Shown: piece after piece, positions 15,039-15,132 of the stretch
Numbering within the stretch: the stretch's first letter is position 1
Layout: every line of letters begins with the position of its first letter
DNA from: Pseudomonadota bacterium
GTDB lineage: Bacteria; Pseudomonadota; Alphaproteobacteria; Sphingomonadales; Sphingomonadaceae
Direction of reading: 5' to 3'
Length of the DNA stretch: 15,132 nt
Assembly (NCBI GenBank): GCA_023426225.1
Contig: JAFABD010000134.1
Location: 1 to 15,132 of the forward strand
Notes under the pieces: model-generated
What the model saw: only the letters and a program-made list of their open reading frames with translations
Database searches by the model: none
What the model was told of the DNA's origin: nothing
Made by a program: the position numbers and the translations under genes

Positions 15039-15053
15039 CCCTAAAGCGTGTCT
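15039..15053 (+). promoter_or_regulatory. Shared upstream element, divergent copy 3
   Basis: CCCTAAAGCGTGTCT shares the CCCTAA core and part of the remainder with copies 1 and 2. Like them it is preceded by a purine-containing stretch in non-coding DNA. Relative to the T3SS operon it lies about 90 bp upstream of the transglycosylase start but on the opposite strand. On its own strand it stands 84 bp before the ATG at 15123. Confidence 0.4.
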
Positions 15054-15060
15054 GCGCTTT
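15043..15060. repeat. Palindrome AAAGCG-N6-CGCTTT
   Basis: Perfect 6-bp arms at 15043-15048 and 15055-15060 overlap copy 3 of the shared element. On the plus strand it is followed by CTTGCATTTT, which gives it some terminator character. With no plus-strand gene ending here, an operator is more plausible. Confidence 0.4.
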
Positions 15061-15132
15061 CTTGCATTTTCAAGTCGTTCCGTAATTTTTTATTTCGAGC
15101 CACCGGAGCGGTGAATTGTGCGATGTTGGCGC

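Larger units (their letters stand above)
14951..15132. promoter_or_regulatory. Upstream region of the T3SS operon, probably divergent
   Basis: No gene is supported in this 182-bp stretch. It contains an AT-rich tract at about 15065-15097, exceptional in this GC-rich window and typical of a promoter or nucleoid-protein target. It also holds two inverted repeats (15014-15038 and 15043-15060) and the third copy of the shared element at 15039-15053. No convincing -35/-10 pair was found for the minus-strand operon. An ATG at 15123-15125 on the plus strand could open a divergent gene beyond the edge, but only three codons are visible. Confidence 0.55.

Noticed and set aside
1075..15132. Known T3SS regulator sites: PIP box (TTCG[CT]-N15-TTCG[CT]), HrpL box (GGAACC-N15/16-CCAC) and rhizobial tts box
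   Set aside because: None was found at good match and sensible position upstream of the genes here. Single TTCGT words in the shared element lack the second half at N15.
1..15132. tRNA, rRNA, CRISPR arrays, insertion sequences or integrase genes
   Set aside because: No transposase, recombinase, direct-repeat array or tRNA-like cloverleaf was recognised on either strand.

Overview
The window is about 15 kb of very GC-rich DNA (low AT except for a tract near 15065-15100). Gene density, codon choice and the look of the proteins suggest an alphaproteobacterium, probably a sphingomonad. That placement is an impression from protein resemblance, not a computed result. Almost the whole right two thirds is one minus-strand operon encoding a non-flagellar type III secretion system (T3SS, injectisome).

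Layout. Positions 1-1074 (minus, cut by the window edge) hold a GPH-type (MelB-like) MFS transporter that looks unrelated to the rest. Positions 1075-1365 are a divergent intergenic region. Positions 1366-3035 (plus) hold a three-part peptidoglycan hydrolase (two LysM repeats, a papain-like NlpC/P60-type domain and a phage-tail-lysozyme-type domain). Overlapping its stop codon is a small exported Cys-containing protein. Positions 3048-3464 (minus) hold a small exported conserved hypothetical. Positions 3599-4021 (plus) hold a 140-residue Ala/Ser/Gly-rich protein of unknown function that could be a T3SS substrate. Positions 4052-14950 (minus) are the injectisome operon, read right to left: lytic transglycosylase, sctV, sctC, sctD, sctF (probable), sctI, sctJ, sctK, sctL, sctN, sctO, sctP. 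Positions 14951-15132 are its upstream region, probably divergent to a further gene starting at or beyond the right edge.

How it works together. The transglycosylase and possibly the LysM hydrolase would open peptidoglycan. SctC forms the outer-membrane secretin. SctD and the lipoprotein SctJ form the inner-membrane rings. SctV is the export gate. SctK, SctL, SctN and SctO belong to the cytoplasmic sorting platform and ATPase. SctI is the inner rod, SctF the needle, and SctP the probable length ruler and substrate switch. The order C-D-F-I-J-K-L-N-O-P follows the Ysc-type arrangement, with sctV at the front. SctQ, R, S, T and U, translocators, chaperones and a regulator are not in the window and must be elsewhere, perhaps to the right. 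Eight of the eleven operon junctions are 4-nt stop/start overlaps.

The most interesting non-coding signal is a shared element (CCCTAA followed by a CGATTCGT-like sequence). It occurs 83-87 bp upstream of the LysM hydrolase start and of the 140-residue ORF start, and in a related form upstream of the T3SS operon. This suggests that the flanking genes belong to the same regulon as the injectisome.
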